A stretch of DNA of 37,410 nucleotides from Chitinophaga pinensis. Its GTDB lineage: Bacteria > Bacteroidota > Bacteroidia > Chitinophagales > Chitinophagaceae. The stretch covers positions 1 through 37,410 of the forward strand of contig CAMBEI010000020.1 of the NCBI GenBank assembly GCA_945865645.1, in the 5' to 3' direction. The notes beneath the pieces are model-generated. The model ran no database searches, was not told the DNA's origin, and saw only the letters and a program-made list of their open reading frames with translations. Shown piece after piece: positions 9,530-17,287 of the stretch (its first letter is position 1; each line of letters begins with the position of its first letter). The position numbers were made by a program, and so were the translations under genes.

Positions 9530-9949
9530 TTAATTTTTTACTGCCTGTCTTGCAAATAATACCCATCTATTAGTTTTCTTCTTCCATACTTCCAGTACTT
9601 TTAAGTGGTATGTATTGGTAAAATCTTTCATAGTAACAGCAATTTGTGCAACAAAACGCACATTAGCCATAGTGCCATTTATTAATACTGAAATACTATC
9701 TTCTTTAAATCCATGATAAACAATAACGCCTGTTTCAAGATCTTTAATAATGTCTGTTTTATTTTCCACCCAACCATTACTATGTCCGTAACTTAATGCC
9801 TTATCTGTTTGCTGGTTTATATAGAAAGTATTTTTATTAACCAATGCCTGATGAAATTCTTTTAAAGTTGTTATTAATTTTTCTTCCTCAGTTTGTGCAT
9901 CAGCAACAGCAACAAAAAAGAAAAAAAATATGGTAAGTAATTGTTTCAT
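9530..9949 (-). CDS. Secreted NTF2-like / DUF4440 (SnoaL-type) domain protein
   Basis: This is a 139-residue protein with a strongly hydrophobic N-terminal signal (MKQLLTIFFFFFVAVADAQ, including five Phe in a row) that predicts export. The mature part resembles DUF4440/NTF2-like proteins: an N-terminal helix (EEEKLITTLKEFHQALVNKN), a tryptophan-containing segment (SYGHSNGWVENKTDIIKDL), then alternating beta strands ending in VLEVWKKKTNRWVLFARQAV. Such folds may bind small molecules or act as enzymes, but no catalytic residue can be assigned here. The frame stays open 14 codons further upstream into nuoE, but the signal peptide starts at the ATG at 9949, 1 bp after the nuoE stop. It is transcribed in the same direction, inside the nuo operon. 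A role in complex I is not shown. Confidence 0.85.
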   Translation of the reverse strand: MKQLLTIFFFFFVAVADAQTEEEKLITTLKEFHQALVNKNTFYINQQTDKALSYGHSNGWVENKTDIIKDLETGVIVYHGFKEDSISVLINGTMANVRFVAQIAVTMKDFTNTYHLKVLEVWKKKTNRWVLFARQAVKN

Positions 9950-9950
9950 T

Positions 9951-10445
9951 TTAATTTGCCTTAGCCCTGCATTCTTCAATGATGGCATCAACCTTTTCTT
10001 TTGTTAGGTGTTCTTTATAATGTTTTCCAAGCTGCATCAGTGGGGCATAGCCACAGGCGCCTAGGCATTCTACTGTTTTTAATGTAAACATTCCATCAGC
10101 AGTGGTTTCACCAACACTGATGTTTAATTTTTCTTTGATATAGGCAATAATATTATCACTTCCGTTAATCATACATGGGCCTGTTTGGCAAACTTCAAAC
10201 ATGTGTTTACCGACAGGACTTAAATTATACATGCTATAAAAGCTAGCCACTTCATACACTTCAATAGGTTCAATTTTTAAAAGGGAAGCTACATAATCCA
10301 TTACTGGTATATCTAACCAGCCACCAAATTCTTCCTGTGCTAAATGCAATACGGGAAGTAAAGCGCTTTTTTGCTTACCCTCTGGATATCGGTTAATAAT
10401 TTCCGACACCTTATCTAAAATTTTTTTTGAAAAATGTAAACTCAT
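9951..10445 (-). CDS. nuoE: NADH-quinone oxidoreductase subunit E (2Fe-2S)
   Basis: NuoE holds cluster N1a next to the NADH/FMN site of NuoF. It has the thioredoxin-like 2Fe-2S fold with ligands Cys86 and Cys91 (VCQTGPCMING) and Cys127 and Cys131 (ECLGACGYAPLMQL). The N-terminal helical part (LPVLHLAQEEFGGW) is also typical. At 164 residues its length is normal. It starts 20 bp after nuoD. It is followed directly by an exported NTF2-like gene instead of nuoF. Confidence 0.97.
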   Translation of the reverse strand: MSLHFSKKILDKVSEIINRYPEGKQKSALLPVLHLAQEEFGGWLDIPVMDYVASLLKIEPIEVYEVASFYSMYNLSPVGKHMFEVCQTGPCMINGSDNIIAYIKEKLNISVGETTADGMFTLKTVECLGACGYAPLMQLGKHYKEHLTKEKVDAIIEECRAKAN

Positions 10446-10465
10446 AATTCTAAATTCATAATTTA

Positions 10466-11686
10466 TTATGCATCCATTTCACCGGCAATTAAATTTAAAC
10501 TACTCATTGTTATTATCGCATCGCTCAACATACCCCCTTTTACTAATTCTTCAAATGCCTGGTAATAGATAAAACATGGTCTACGAAAATGTAAACGATA
10601 AGGTGTTCTTCCGCCATCGCTTATTAAATAAAATCCCAACTCACCATTTGCAGCTTCAATGGAACTATACACTTCGCCTATGGGCATTTCAATTTCGCCC
10701 ATTACAATTTTAAAATGATAAATAAGCGCCTCCATTTTAGTGTACACGTCTGCCTTTTCTGGCAAATAATACGCTGGGGTATCGGCGTGAAAAACTTCGG
10801 CATCAGCCCCTTTAAATTCCTTTACTTTTTCGTATGCTTGTTTAATAATACTCAAGCTTTGCCACATTTCTTCATTACGTACCAAAAAACGATCGTAGCA
10901 ATCTCCTGTTTTTCCAACTGGGATAATAAAATCAAAATCTTGGTAACTGCTATAAGGAGTATGTACACGAACATCATAATCTACACCTGCGGCACGTAGG
11001 TTAGGGCCAGTAAATCCATAATTTAAAGCTCGTTCTGCCGAAATGGGACCACAACCAATTGTACGGTCCATAAATATTCGATTACGAGTAAATAGGTTTT
11101 CAAATTCTTTTAACTGTTTGGGATATTCTTTTAAAAACTTTTCGATTTTTTGGAACGCTGCAGGAGTAAAATTCCTTTCAAAACCGCCAATACGACCAAT
11201 AGTAGTAGTAAGGCGGGAGCCACATATTTCTTCATAAATTTCATAAATTAGTTCGCGAAATTGCATTACGTATAAGAATCCAGTGTATGCTCCACTATCG
11301 ACCCCTACAATAGAATTACAAATTAAATGATCTGATATACGGGATAATTCCATAATAATCACCCTCAAATAATCAACTCTTTTTGGAATTTTTAAACCCA
11401 GTAATTTTTCGCAGGTTAAATGCCATCCTATATTATTAAGAGGTGATGAGCAATAATTTAACCTGTCGGTAAGTGGTGTAATTTGATACAGTGGCCTGCG
11501 TTCTGCAATTTTTTCAAATGCACGATGTATGTACCCAATGGTAGATGTAGATTTTAAGATACGTTCTCCATCTAGCTCTAAAATATTTTGAAAAACGCCA
11601 TGCGTTGCCGGGTGTGTTGGCCCTAGGTTAAGCGTTGTGGTTAGCTTCTCTATACTTCCTTCTGGTAATAAAATGTGTTCACTCAT
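10466..11686 (-). CDS. nuoD: NADH-quinone oxidoreductase subunit D
   Basis: NuoD is the 49-kDa subunit that forms the quinone site with NuoB. The 406-residue protein contains LNLGPTHPATHGVFQ (the conserved His loop that approaches the quinone headgroup), YIHRAFEKIAE, LNYCSSPLNN, and the C-terminal RLHFRRPCFIYYQAF. NuoC is a separate gene here, unlike the fused NuoCD of E. coli. The gap to nuoC is unusually long for this operon at 190 bp. Confidence 0.97.
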   Translation of the reverse strand: MSEHILLPEGSIEKLTTTLNLGPTHPATHGVFQNILELDGERILKSTSTIGYIHRAFEKIAERRPLYQITPLTDRLNYCSSPLNNIGWHLTCEKLLGLKIPKRVDYLRVIIMELSRISDHLICNSIVGVDSGAYTGFLYVMQFRELIYEIYEEICGSRLTTTIGRIGGFERNFTPAAFQKIEKFLKEYPKQLKEFENLFTRNRIFMDRTIGCGPISAERALNYGFTGPNLRAAGVDYDVRVHTPYSSYQDFDFIIPVGKTGDCYDRFLVRNEEMWQSLSIIKQAYEKVKEFKGADAEVFHADTPAYYLPEKADVYTKMEALIYHFKIVMGEIEMPIGEVYSSIEAANGELGFYLISDGGRTPYRLHFRRPCFIYYQAFEELVKGGMLSDAIITMSSLNLIAGEMDA

Positions 11687-11876
11687 CTTGCCTGATTCTA
11701 TTTTTTATTTTACCAACATTAATAATTTATTCAACATCAATGTTTTACTCACTTTCATTTTTGTCAATACTATTTTCAATAGTACTGATTCTTATTTTTA
11801 ATAAAAAAAAAAATTCTCAGCTTTAAAAATTGTACTCTATCCTTCCTATTTCCTTTGCAGCGAGGTTGGGGTAAGG

Positions 11877-12377
11877 TTACCTTCCAAACATCTCATCATC
11901 TTTATCAATTCTACTCTGATCTTCCAATGGAAACTCTTTACGCATCGGAAAATAATCCATCTCCTCAACATTCAATATTCTTATTAGGTTAGGATGACCT
12001 ATAAAGTTTACGCCGTAAAAGTCGTAGGTTTCTCTTTCCATATGATTAGCGGAACGATAAAGTGCGGTAGCGCTAAAAACATTGGGGTTTTCAATATCAA
12101 CAAATACTTTAAAGCGAATTCTCAGGTTGTCAACTAAATTATGCAGGTGATATACCACAGCCAACTCAGCTCCTTTTTTATCGGGATAATGCACGGCCTG
12201 CAGATCTGTTAAAAACTGGAAATTTAATTCGGTGTCGTCGTATAAAAATTGAAGCAATTTTAAGTTAAGTGAAGCAGGTACGGTAAAAGTCAACATATCA
12301 TAGGGCTCATCCCAATCAGTTAATTGATCAGAAAATTTTTCAATTAATTTTTGTTTTATAAAATCGTTATTCAGCAT
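11877..12377 (-). CDS. nuoC: NADH-quinone oxidoreductase subunit C
   Basis: NuoC is the 30-kDa subunit of the peripheral arm and contacts NuoD. The 166-residue protein has the family signature HMERETYDFYGVNFIGHPNL followed by RKEFPLEDQSR near the C-terminus. The ATG at 12377 is preferred over an in-frame TTG one codon upstream. The C-terminal end is compact and ends right after the conserved region. It lies 82 bp downstream of nuoB. Confidence 0.96.
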   Translation of the reverse strand: MLNNDFIKQKLIEKFSDQLTDWDEPYDMLTFTVPASLNLKLLQFLYDDTELNFQFLTDLQAVHYPDKKGAELAVVYHLHNLVDNLRIRFKVFVDIENPNVFSATALYRSANHMERETYDFYGVNFIGHPNLIRILNVEEMDYFPMRKEFPLEDQSRIDKDDEMFGR

Positions 12378-12459
12378 CAATTTCAGGTTTCAATTAATAA
12401 ACTTATATAATAATGAAGCGATAATTTGTTTTTTAATAATGAGGTTTATCAAATACTTA

Positions 12460-13026
12460 TTATTGTATCCCATACCCACTCAGTAATTCTTTATATTGAT
12501 CGCTATGCCTTCTTCTAAGACCTTCTGCATTAACGAGATCCTGTATTTTCATAAAGCCATCCAGTATAGCTTCGGGCCTTGGCGGGCATCCAGGCACGTA
12601 TACATCTACTGGAATTACTTGATCTATCCCTTGTAATACAGAATAGGTATCAAAAATTCCTCCTGATGAGGCACAAGCACCAACAGCCATCACCCAACGT
12701 GGTTCTGCCATTTGCAAATACACTTGGCGTAAAATTGGTCCCATTTTTTTAGCGATAGTCCCCATTACCATAATTAAATCGCATTGGCGAGGAGAAAAAC
12801 TCATACGTTCTGCACCAAACCTAGCTAAATCATAATGACTAGCAGCAGTAGCCATAAATTCAATGCCGCAACAACTTGTTGCATAAGGCAAGGGCCATAT
12901 TGAGTTTTTACGGGCAAGACTTACTACCTTTTCTAAGTTGGTAGCCATAAAGCCCTCGCCCATATATCCCTCAGGAATACCTTCAAATTTGATGTGATTA
13001 TTAAATTGTACCGGACGATTACTCAT
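12460..13026 (-). CDS. nuoB: NADH-quinone oxidoreductase subunit B (cluster N2)
   Basis: NuoB carries the terminal cluster N2, which reduces quinone. The four expected ligands are present: the tandem Cys52-Cys53 (TSCCGIEFMA), Cys118 (VGACASSGG) and Cys147 (VPGCPPRPEA). The 188-residue length is within the normal range. The gene starts 23 bp after nuoA. Confidence 0.97.
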   Translation of the reverse strand: MSNRPVQFNNHIKFEGIPEGYMGEGFMATNLEKVVSLARKNSIWPLPYATSCCGIEFMATAASHYDLARFGAERMSFSPRQCDLIMVMGTIAKKMGPILRQVYLQMAEPRWVMAVGACASSGGIFDTYSVLQGIDQVIPVDVYVPGCPPRPEAILDGFMKIQDLVNAEGLRRRHSDQYKELLSGYGIQ

Positions 13027-13049
13027 GATGTACTAATTAACTAATTAAA

Positions 13050-13445
13050 TTATTCTTCCCACTTTAAAGCACCTTTTTTAAATATGTATATTAAACCTAT
13101 GATAAATAAAGCAACAAATAACAGCACTTCTCCAAACCCTGTCCACCCTAACTCCCTAAAATTTACGGCATAGGGATAAAAGAAGATAACTTCCACATCA
13201 AATAACACAAATAAAATTGCAACAAGAAAATATTTAACAGCCATTGGTTGGCGTGCATTGCCTCTAATTTCAATTCCACTTTCAAAATTTTTCAGTTTAT
13301 CTGAAGTAGCTCTTTTTGGACCTAAATAATTTGAGAGTACAATAATTGAAGCTATTAATCCAATAGCAAAAAGCATTTGAAGGCCTATTGGCAGGTAGTT
13401 TGACGCACTATTTGTATCGGCGGATTGCAACAAAAAAAATTGCAT
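13050..13445 (-). CDS. nuoA: NADH-quinone oxidoreductase subunit A
   Basis: NuoA (ND3) is a three-helix membrane subunit and the first gene of the operon. Markers are KNFESGIEIRGNARQPMAVKYFLVAILFVLFDVEVIFFYPYAV, whose FDVEVIFFYP part is diagnostic. Start choice: the frame extends upstream to a TTG at 13499, but that TTG coincides with a -33 promoter element, so it lies upstream of the likely transcript. ATGs at 13457 and 13445 remain. The one at 13445 gives 131 residues and a leader of about 20 nt, and the one at 13457 gives 135 residues and a leader of only about 9 nt. I chose 13445 with modest confidence in the exact start. Confidence 0.94.
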   Translation of the reverse strand: MQFFLLQSADTNSASNYLPIGLQMLFAIGLIASIIVLSNYLGPKRATSDKLKNFESGIEIRGNARQPMAVKYFLVAILFVLFDVEVIFFYPYAVNFRELGWTGFGEVLLFVALFIIGLIYIFKKGALKWEE

Positions 13446-13469
13446 ACTTTTTTGCATTTTTATAATATG

Positions 13470-13499
13470 CAAAAATAAGGCAGCAAGTGCAATATTCAA
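13470..13499 (-). promoter_or_regulatory. Candidate promoter of the nuo operon (Bacteroidota -33/-7 type)
   Basis: On the minus strand, TTG (13499-13497), a 19-nt spacer and TATTTTTG (13477-13470, a perfect TAnnTTTG) match the Bacteroidota promoter consensus. It lies between the terminator of the upstream unit (13506-13544) and nuoA, so it should start the complex I transcript at about 13466. Confidence 0.65.
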
Positions 13500-13505
13500 T
13501 CGTTT

Positions 13506-13544
13506 AAAAAATAAAACTCTATTATTTCAATGGAGTTTTATTTT
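13506..13544 (-). terminator. Hairpin terminator after the TPR gene
   Basis: A 12-bp inverted repeat (arms 13508-13519 and 13533-13544, 13-nt loop) is followed on the minus strand by a short run of Ts. It lies just downstream of the TPR gene stop and just upstream of the nuo promoter. The stem is AT-rich, so termination may be incomplete. Confidence 0.65.
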
Positions 13545-13566
13545 ATACTTTTTTTGGTTATCAACT

Positions 13567-15246
13567 TTAATTTTTTTTTACGGGAGCAGTCTTGGGCATA
13601 GATGGTTTTGGTTGCACCATTTTAGAAATAGATTCTTTAAACCCAAGGAACTCGTTGTCGGCGGCATCCAGCAGCAATACTTTTTCCACAAATCCAAGCG
13701 CCAACTCTTTATCTTTTAACTTATTGGCTGTATAAATAATTAAATATCTGTAGCTACCTTTTAACAGCGATAAAATTTTTGACTTATCTGGATAGGCTTC
13801 CCCAACAGCAACGGCACTTGTATAAGTTTTATAAGCCAAATCAAGAGCCATCGCTGTATCAATGCCAGCCTGAGCTGCTCCTTTATAATAGTATCCAAAT
13901 ATATCATCAGCAAATTTTTGCGTATATAAATCAAACATTTCAATAGCTGCGAGGTAATTATCTGTTCTATAATAGGCAATACCCGCATTATATATATCGG
14001 TTTTTCCAGGCGTTTTTTTAAGATAAACAATTTTTTTATACCAATCCGCAGCAGCGACATATTGCAATCGAGCCCCATACGTAGAAGCTATTGATTTTAA
14101 CAATACAACCTTACCTGTTTCGGTACTATCCAGTTCTACTGCCTTGTCAATAAATGAACCCGCTAATGCTTCATTCCCCAGAAATTTAAGTAATAACCTT
14201 GCATAGGTTTCATAATCTCTTGAAGTAATTTTGGCTGATTTTTGCTTTTGTAAATACAAATCAAAAGCTGCTTTTGCGTTTACAGAATCGTTTATTTTGT
14301 AGGCTGCGTAAGCTTTTAATCCATATAGGTTAGGATAAGGCAATGCACTTGCAGCTATACAATTTTCGCTTGCAGTGTAAGCTTCTGTAAAAAAGCCTTG
14401 GGAAAATTTCATTTGAGCATTTAAAAAACAGGCATTGTTTTCATCAGCACCTTTTGCCATTAAATATTTATCTAAATAAGCCGCCGATTTTTCTACATCA
14501 TTTTCATAATAATATTGGTATAAATAAAAATATACCGGCGAATAGTTTGGATCTAAAGCTATCGCATCATTATAATATTGTAAATAAATTGCTTCCTGGC
14601 TGCGGCCCTGAGACTGATATATTCTACCAATACGAAATTTTGCTCTCGCATAATTAGGGTCAATAGCTAAGGCTGCCTCGTAGCTGCGCTGAGATGAACC
14701 GCCGTCACCTAGTTTACGATAAGCATCTCCAAGATTGGTCATCACATTAGCATCTTTAAACTTTTTTATAACGCTTGCTTGTGTAAGTTTTTCTACTGCA
14801 TAAGCAGCATCTCCATATTTTGAATCATAATCGCCATTAGCAAATCCAACAGCATTAAACACGTCAATGCTTTTACCACCGCTAAGACTGATGGCTGTTT
14901 CAAAATGATTTCGTGCCTGCTGTATTTTACCTTCTAATATTTCTATATGACCCATGCCTGCATTTAATAAAGCGCTATTAGCATTAGATGCTAATCCTTT
15001 TGCATATATCGCTTTTGCCCCTTCAATTTCCTTATCTTCATCAGGTGCTATTATTACCTGACCAAGCCAGTAAATAGCTTCTTCATTATTGGGGTTAGCT
15101 AATAATAGTTGCTGAAATACATTTTTTGCACTAATATACTTTTCGTAATACAAAAACTTTTTTCCGTCATCAATACTTTGTGCTTGTATAGTAGTAAATG
15201 CAAAGAAACAGTTCAACAAGAAAATTGCAAATTTTAAATTCTTCAT
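13567..15246 (-). CDS. Periplasmic tetratricopeptide-repeat protein
   Basis: The 559-residue protein has an N-terminal signal (MKNLKFAIFLLNCFFAFTTIQAQ, residues 1-23) and then almost only helical repeats. TPR-like units can be read at about residues 35-80 (YLGQ/NEEAIYWLGQ), 88-118 (LNAGMGHIEILEG), 168-225 (NVMTNLGDAYRKLGD; ARAKFRIGRIYQSQG, both with DPNY at the repeat ends) and 415-445 (YNAGIAYYRTDNYLAAIEMF). TPR arrays usually hold partner proteins. The C-terminus is Lys/Pro-rich (KPSMPKTAPVKKN). It is the last gene of a three-gene unit, 39 bp after a PstS-like lipoprotein. From memory, similar TPR and PstS-like genes in Bacteroidota often follow ExbB/ExbD/TonB genes, but none of those are here. 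The function is not known. Confidence 0.88.
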   Translation of the reverse strand: MKNLKFAIFLLNCFFAFTTIQAQSIDDGKKFLYYEKYISAKNVFQQLLLANPNNEEAIYWLGQVIIAPDEDKEIEGAKAIYAKGLASNANSALLNAGMGHIEILEGKIQQARNHFETAISLSGGKSIDVFNAVGFANGDYDSKYGDAAYAVEKLTQASVIKKFKDANVMTNLGDAYRKLGDGGSSQRSYEAALAIDPNYARAKFRIGRIYQSQGRSQEAIYLQYYNDAIALDPNYSPVYFYLYQYYYENDVEKSAAYLDKYLMAKGADENNACFLNAQMKFSQGFFTEAYTASENCIAASALPYPNLYGLKAYAAYKINDSVNAKAAFDLYLQKQKSAKITSRDYETYARLLLKFLGNEALAGSFIDKAVELDSTETGKVVLLKSIASTYGARLQYVAAADWYKKIVYLKKTPGKTDIYNAGIAYYRTDNYLAAIEMFDLYTQKFADDIFGYYYKGAAQAGIDTAMALDLAYKTYTSAVAVGEAYPDKSKILSLLKGSYRYLIIYTANKLKDKELALGFVEKVLLLDAADNEFLGFKESISKMVQPKPSMPKTAPVKKN

Positions 15247-15285
15247 CTAATCTAACTATTTTATGTCTGTAAAATAATAATGAAT

Positions 15286-16251
15286 TTAATACATTTTATC
15301 ATTAGCCTTTGATAATTTTAGGTTAATTTTTACTTTTCTAATTCCAAATTGCATCCTCGTACCTAGGTAAGCCCTTTTAAAAATCAGTTGACCTCGTTCC
15401 TGGTTTAAAAAATTTATAAATCCGGTACCAAGCCCATTGTAATTTTCTTTGAGTATATAATACAATCCCCTAACCAAAGGATACCTTCTTGTTAAAATAC
15501 TAGCCTGCATTGGCTTAACAAAAGGCTCTCCATCGCAAACTGTACAGGAAACATATGCAATTTTTACTTTTTTTAACATACTGATTTGTGCGGTATCTTC
15601 CGAATTACCAATCCAACTAATACCTACAAAACCAATTGCATTTTCAGTTTTTGCAATATAGTTAATTACATCCTGACTATTTTTTACGGCCTGTACCACT
15701 GTAGTGTCAAATTTTTCTCCTTTTAAAATACTATCCATTGCAAATCGAACCGTACTGGTAGCATTAAGGCCATCAAAAACAACTTTTTGATTTCGATTAA
15801 TTTTTCCTGACAATTGGTTTTTTAATCTTTCGAGTGTAAAAATGGTATCGTCACTTTTACTATTTACAATTAAAGCGATGGCATCATTTGCAATATTATC
15901 CCATTTAGGCCGGTAGCTAAGTAAATCTAAAAAATAAGCATCTTCTTTGTCCCTTAATCCACGGGTTACAATGATCATTTTATTTAATGAATCAAGATAA
16001 AAATCTTTAAAGCAATCTGCCTCTGTTTTATATTTTGCTATTATATGTGCTTCGGGAAACGATTGCTCAAAAACTCTTATTTGCTCTTCCATCACGGGTT
16101 TAAAAGATTCATCTATGCTAATATAAATGGTACCTCTTTTAACTGATTCTGTAAGCTTATTCGATTTTTGCTTACAACCCGTTATACTAAAACCGATTAT
16201 AAAAAAACTTATAAAGAATAACAATACTCGTCTTAAATTTTTTCTGTTCAT
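15286..16251 (-). CDS. PstS-like substrate-binding lipoprotein
   Basis: This 321-residue protein resembles the PstS/PBP-like family that binds phosphate in the periplasm. A lipobox (SITGC, lipid-modified Cys26) follows a hydrophobic stretch, so it should be a lipoprotein. The two-lobe pattern is visible: GTIYISIDESFKPVMEEQI at the start, the central FDGLNATSTVRFAMDSILKG (corresponding to the ligand loop with Ser/Thr), AKTENAIGFVGISWIGNSED, and a C-terminal RRYPLVRGLYYILKE with GFINFLNQERGQ. No pstA, pstB, pstC or phoU lies nearby, so phosphate import is not supported by context. Its ATG overlaps the stop of the upstream membrane gene by 4 bp. Phosphate binding itself is inferred from the family and not seen. 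Confidence 0.85.
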   Translation of the reverse strand: MNRKNLRRVLLFFISFFIIGFSITGCKQKSNKLTESVKRGTIYISIDESFKPVMEEQIRVFEQSFPEAHIIAKYKTEADCFKDFYLDSLNKMIIVTRGLRDKEDAYFLDLLSYRPKWDNIANDAIALIVNSKSDDTIFTLERLKNQLSGKINRNQKVVFDGLNATSTVRFAMDSILKGEKFDTTVVQAVKNSQDVINYIAKTENAIGFVGISWIGNSEDTAQISMLKKVKIAYVSCTVCDGEPFVKPMQASILTRRYPLVRGLYYILKENYNGLGTGFINFLNQERGQLIFKRAYLGTRMQFGIRKVKINLKLSKANDKMY

Positions 16252-16508
16252 CTATCCTTAAAATAATTTTTCTTATACCCCCTATACACTCTAAATAAAC
16301 CATAAATAACACAAACAGCTCCAAAAAATTTAAATGCTATTGTATCATATTTTTCGGCCATATCTGTGCTAATTTTTTTTATAAAAAGTATAAAAATACC
16401 CATGCCAGTCCAAAGGAAGCCCATGCCAAGATCCATAATGCTGCGCATACGCAAATAACCTTTTTCTTGATTGTTTAATGGTTCTTTTTCAAATTCTTGC
16501 AAAGCCAT
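16248..16508 (-). CDS. Small membrane protein with two predicted TM helices
   Basis: The 86-residue protein has a charged N-terminus (MALQEFEKEPLNNQEKGYLR) and two hydrophobic stretches (about residues 28-45, LGMGFLWTGMGIFILFIK, and 60-75, FFGAVCVIYGLFRVYRG), ending in a basic tail. I do not recognise a family. It overlaps the PstS-like gene by 4 bp and heads the three-gene unit, so it is probably co-translated with it. A role as a membrane partner of the lipoprotein or TPR protein is possible but unproven. Confidence 0.8.
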   Translation of the reverse strand: MALQEFEKEPLNNQEKGYLRMRSIMDLGMGFLWTGMGIFILFIKKISTDMAEKYDTIAFKFFGAVCVIYGLFRVYRGYKKNYFKDR

Positions 16509-16813
16509 ATTATTTTTTTATAAAAAACTAGTATTAATTTAATTAACTTAGAGGGGTAAAAATACAAATTAATTACTGATACCCTTTCACGCATTAGAAA
16601 ATTTATTAGAATAGTACAATAGACTTATAGCGTTAATCTATTTATTTGGCTAACTTTTAACTAACAAAATTATACACAGCTACCTATATTAATAATTAAG
16701 ATGAAATAATTTAGAGATAAATACTCATTGACTATATGTTATTAGGTACTAAATAAGGCTATAAATTGCTACTACCCAATTGCTTATTGGCCAGTGATAA
16801 TTATCTTTACTGT
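16509..16813. other. Divergent intergenic region (305 bp)
   Basis: This very AT-rich gap lies between the minus-strand membrane protein gene and the plus-strand phosphatase gene. On the minus strand TAATTTTG (16672-16665) fits the TAnnTTTG -7 consensus, but no TTG lies at the right distance. On the plus strand TTG (16780-16782), a 19-nt spacer and TATCTTTA (16802-16809) give a near-consensus promoter that ends 4 nt before the phosphatase ATG. No ORF or RNA gene is recognisable. Confidence 0.5.
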
Positions 16814-17272
16814 ATGAAAATTTTAATGGTATGCTTGGGCAACATTTGCCGAAGCCCTTTAGCCGAAGGAATTTTACAGGATAAAGCATTAAAAGCCGGA
16901 TTAAAATGGCAGGTAGAAAGTGCTGGAACAAACGGTTTTCATACAGGAGAGCCGCCACATGAATTAAGTATAAAAGTTGCCAAAGAAAATGGTATCGACA
17001 TCAGCAAACAAAAAAGCAGAATATTTACAGTGACCGATTTTGAAAATTATGATTTACTTTATGCCATGTCTGTCGATGTGTTGCATAACATGATAAGAAT
17101 TAGTAAAAACAATTTTGACACAAAAAAAGTAAATTTGTTTTTAAATGAGCAATTTACTGGAGAGGACAGATCGGTGCCTGACCCATGGAATGGTCCAGAG
17201 AGTGACTATCGGGTAGTATTTGATATAATTAACCAGAACTGTGATTACATAATAAAAAATCACATAACATAA
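16814..17272 (+). CDS. Low-molecular-weight protein-tyrosine phosphatase
   Basis: The 152-residue cytoplasmic enzyme of the LMW-PTP family hydrolyses phosphotyrosine through a phosphocysteine intermediate. The P-loop CLGNICRS has the CX5R signature with nucleophile Cys7 and Arg13. The general acid is Asp123 in VPDPWNG, the usual DPW/DPY motif. The frame continues 16 codons upstream to a TTG, but the ATG at 16814 places the P-loop at the normal position. The gene is 15 bp upstream of hisS and probably co-transcribed. In exopolysaccharide systems such enzymes pair with a Wzc-type kinase; none is visible here. Confidence 0.94.
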   Translation: MKILMVCLGNICRSPLAEGILQDKALKAGLKWQVESAGTNGFHTGEPPHELSIKVAKENGIDISKQKSRIFTVTDFENYDLLYAMSVDVLHNMIRISKNNFDTKKVNLFLNEQFTGEDRSVPDPWNGPESDYRVVFDIINQNCDYIIKNHIT

Positions 17273-17287
17273 TATCAGATTAATAAT

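Noticed and set aside
15286..16508. A phosphate uptake (Pst) operon
   Set aside because: Only a PstS-like protein is present; there is no PstA, PstB, PstC or PhoU, and the neighbours are a TPR protein and an unknown membrane protein.
16665..16672. TAATTTTG as the promoter of the membrane/PstS-like/TPR unit
   Set aside because: It matches the -7 consensus but has no TTG at a fitting distance and would leave a leader of about 150 nt in very AT-rich DNA, where such matches arise by chance.
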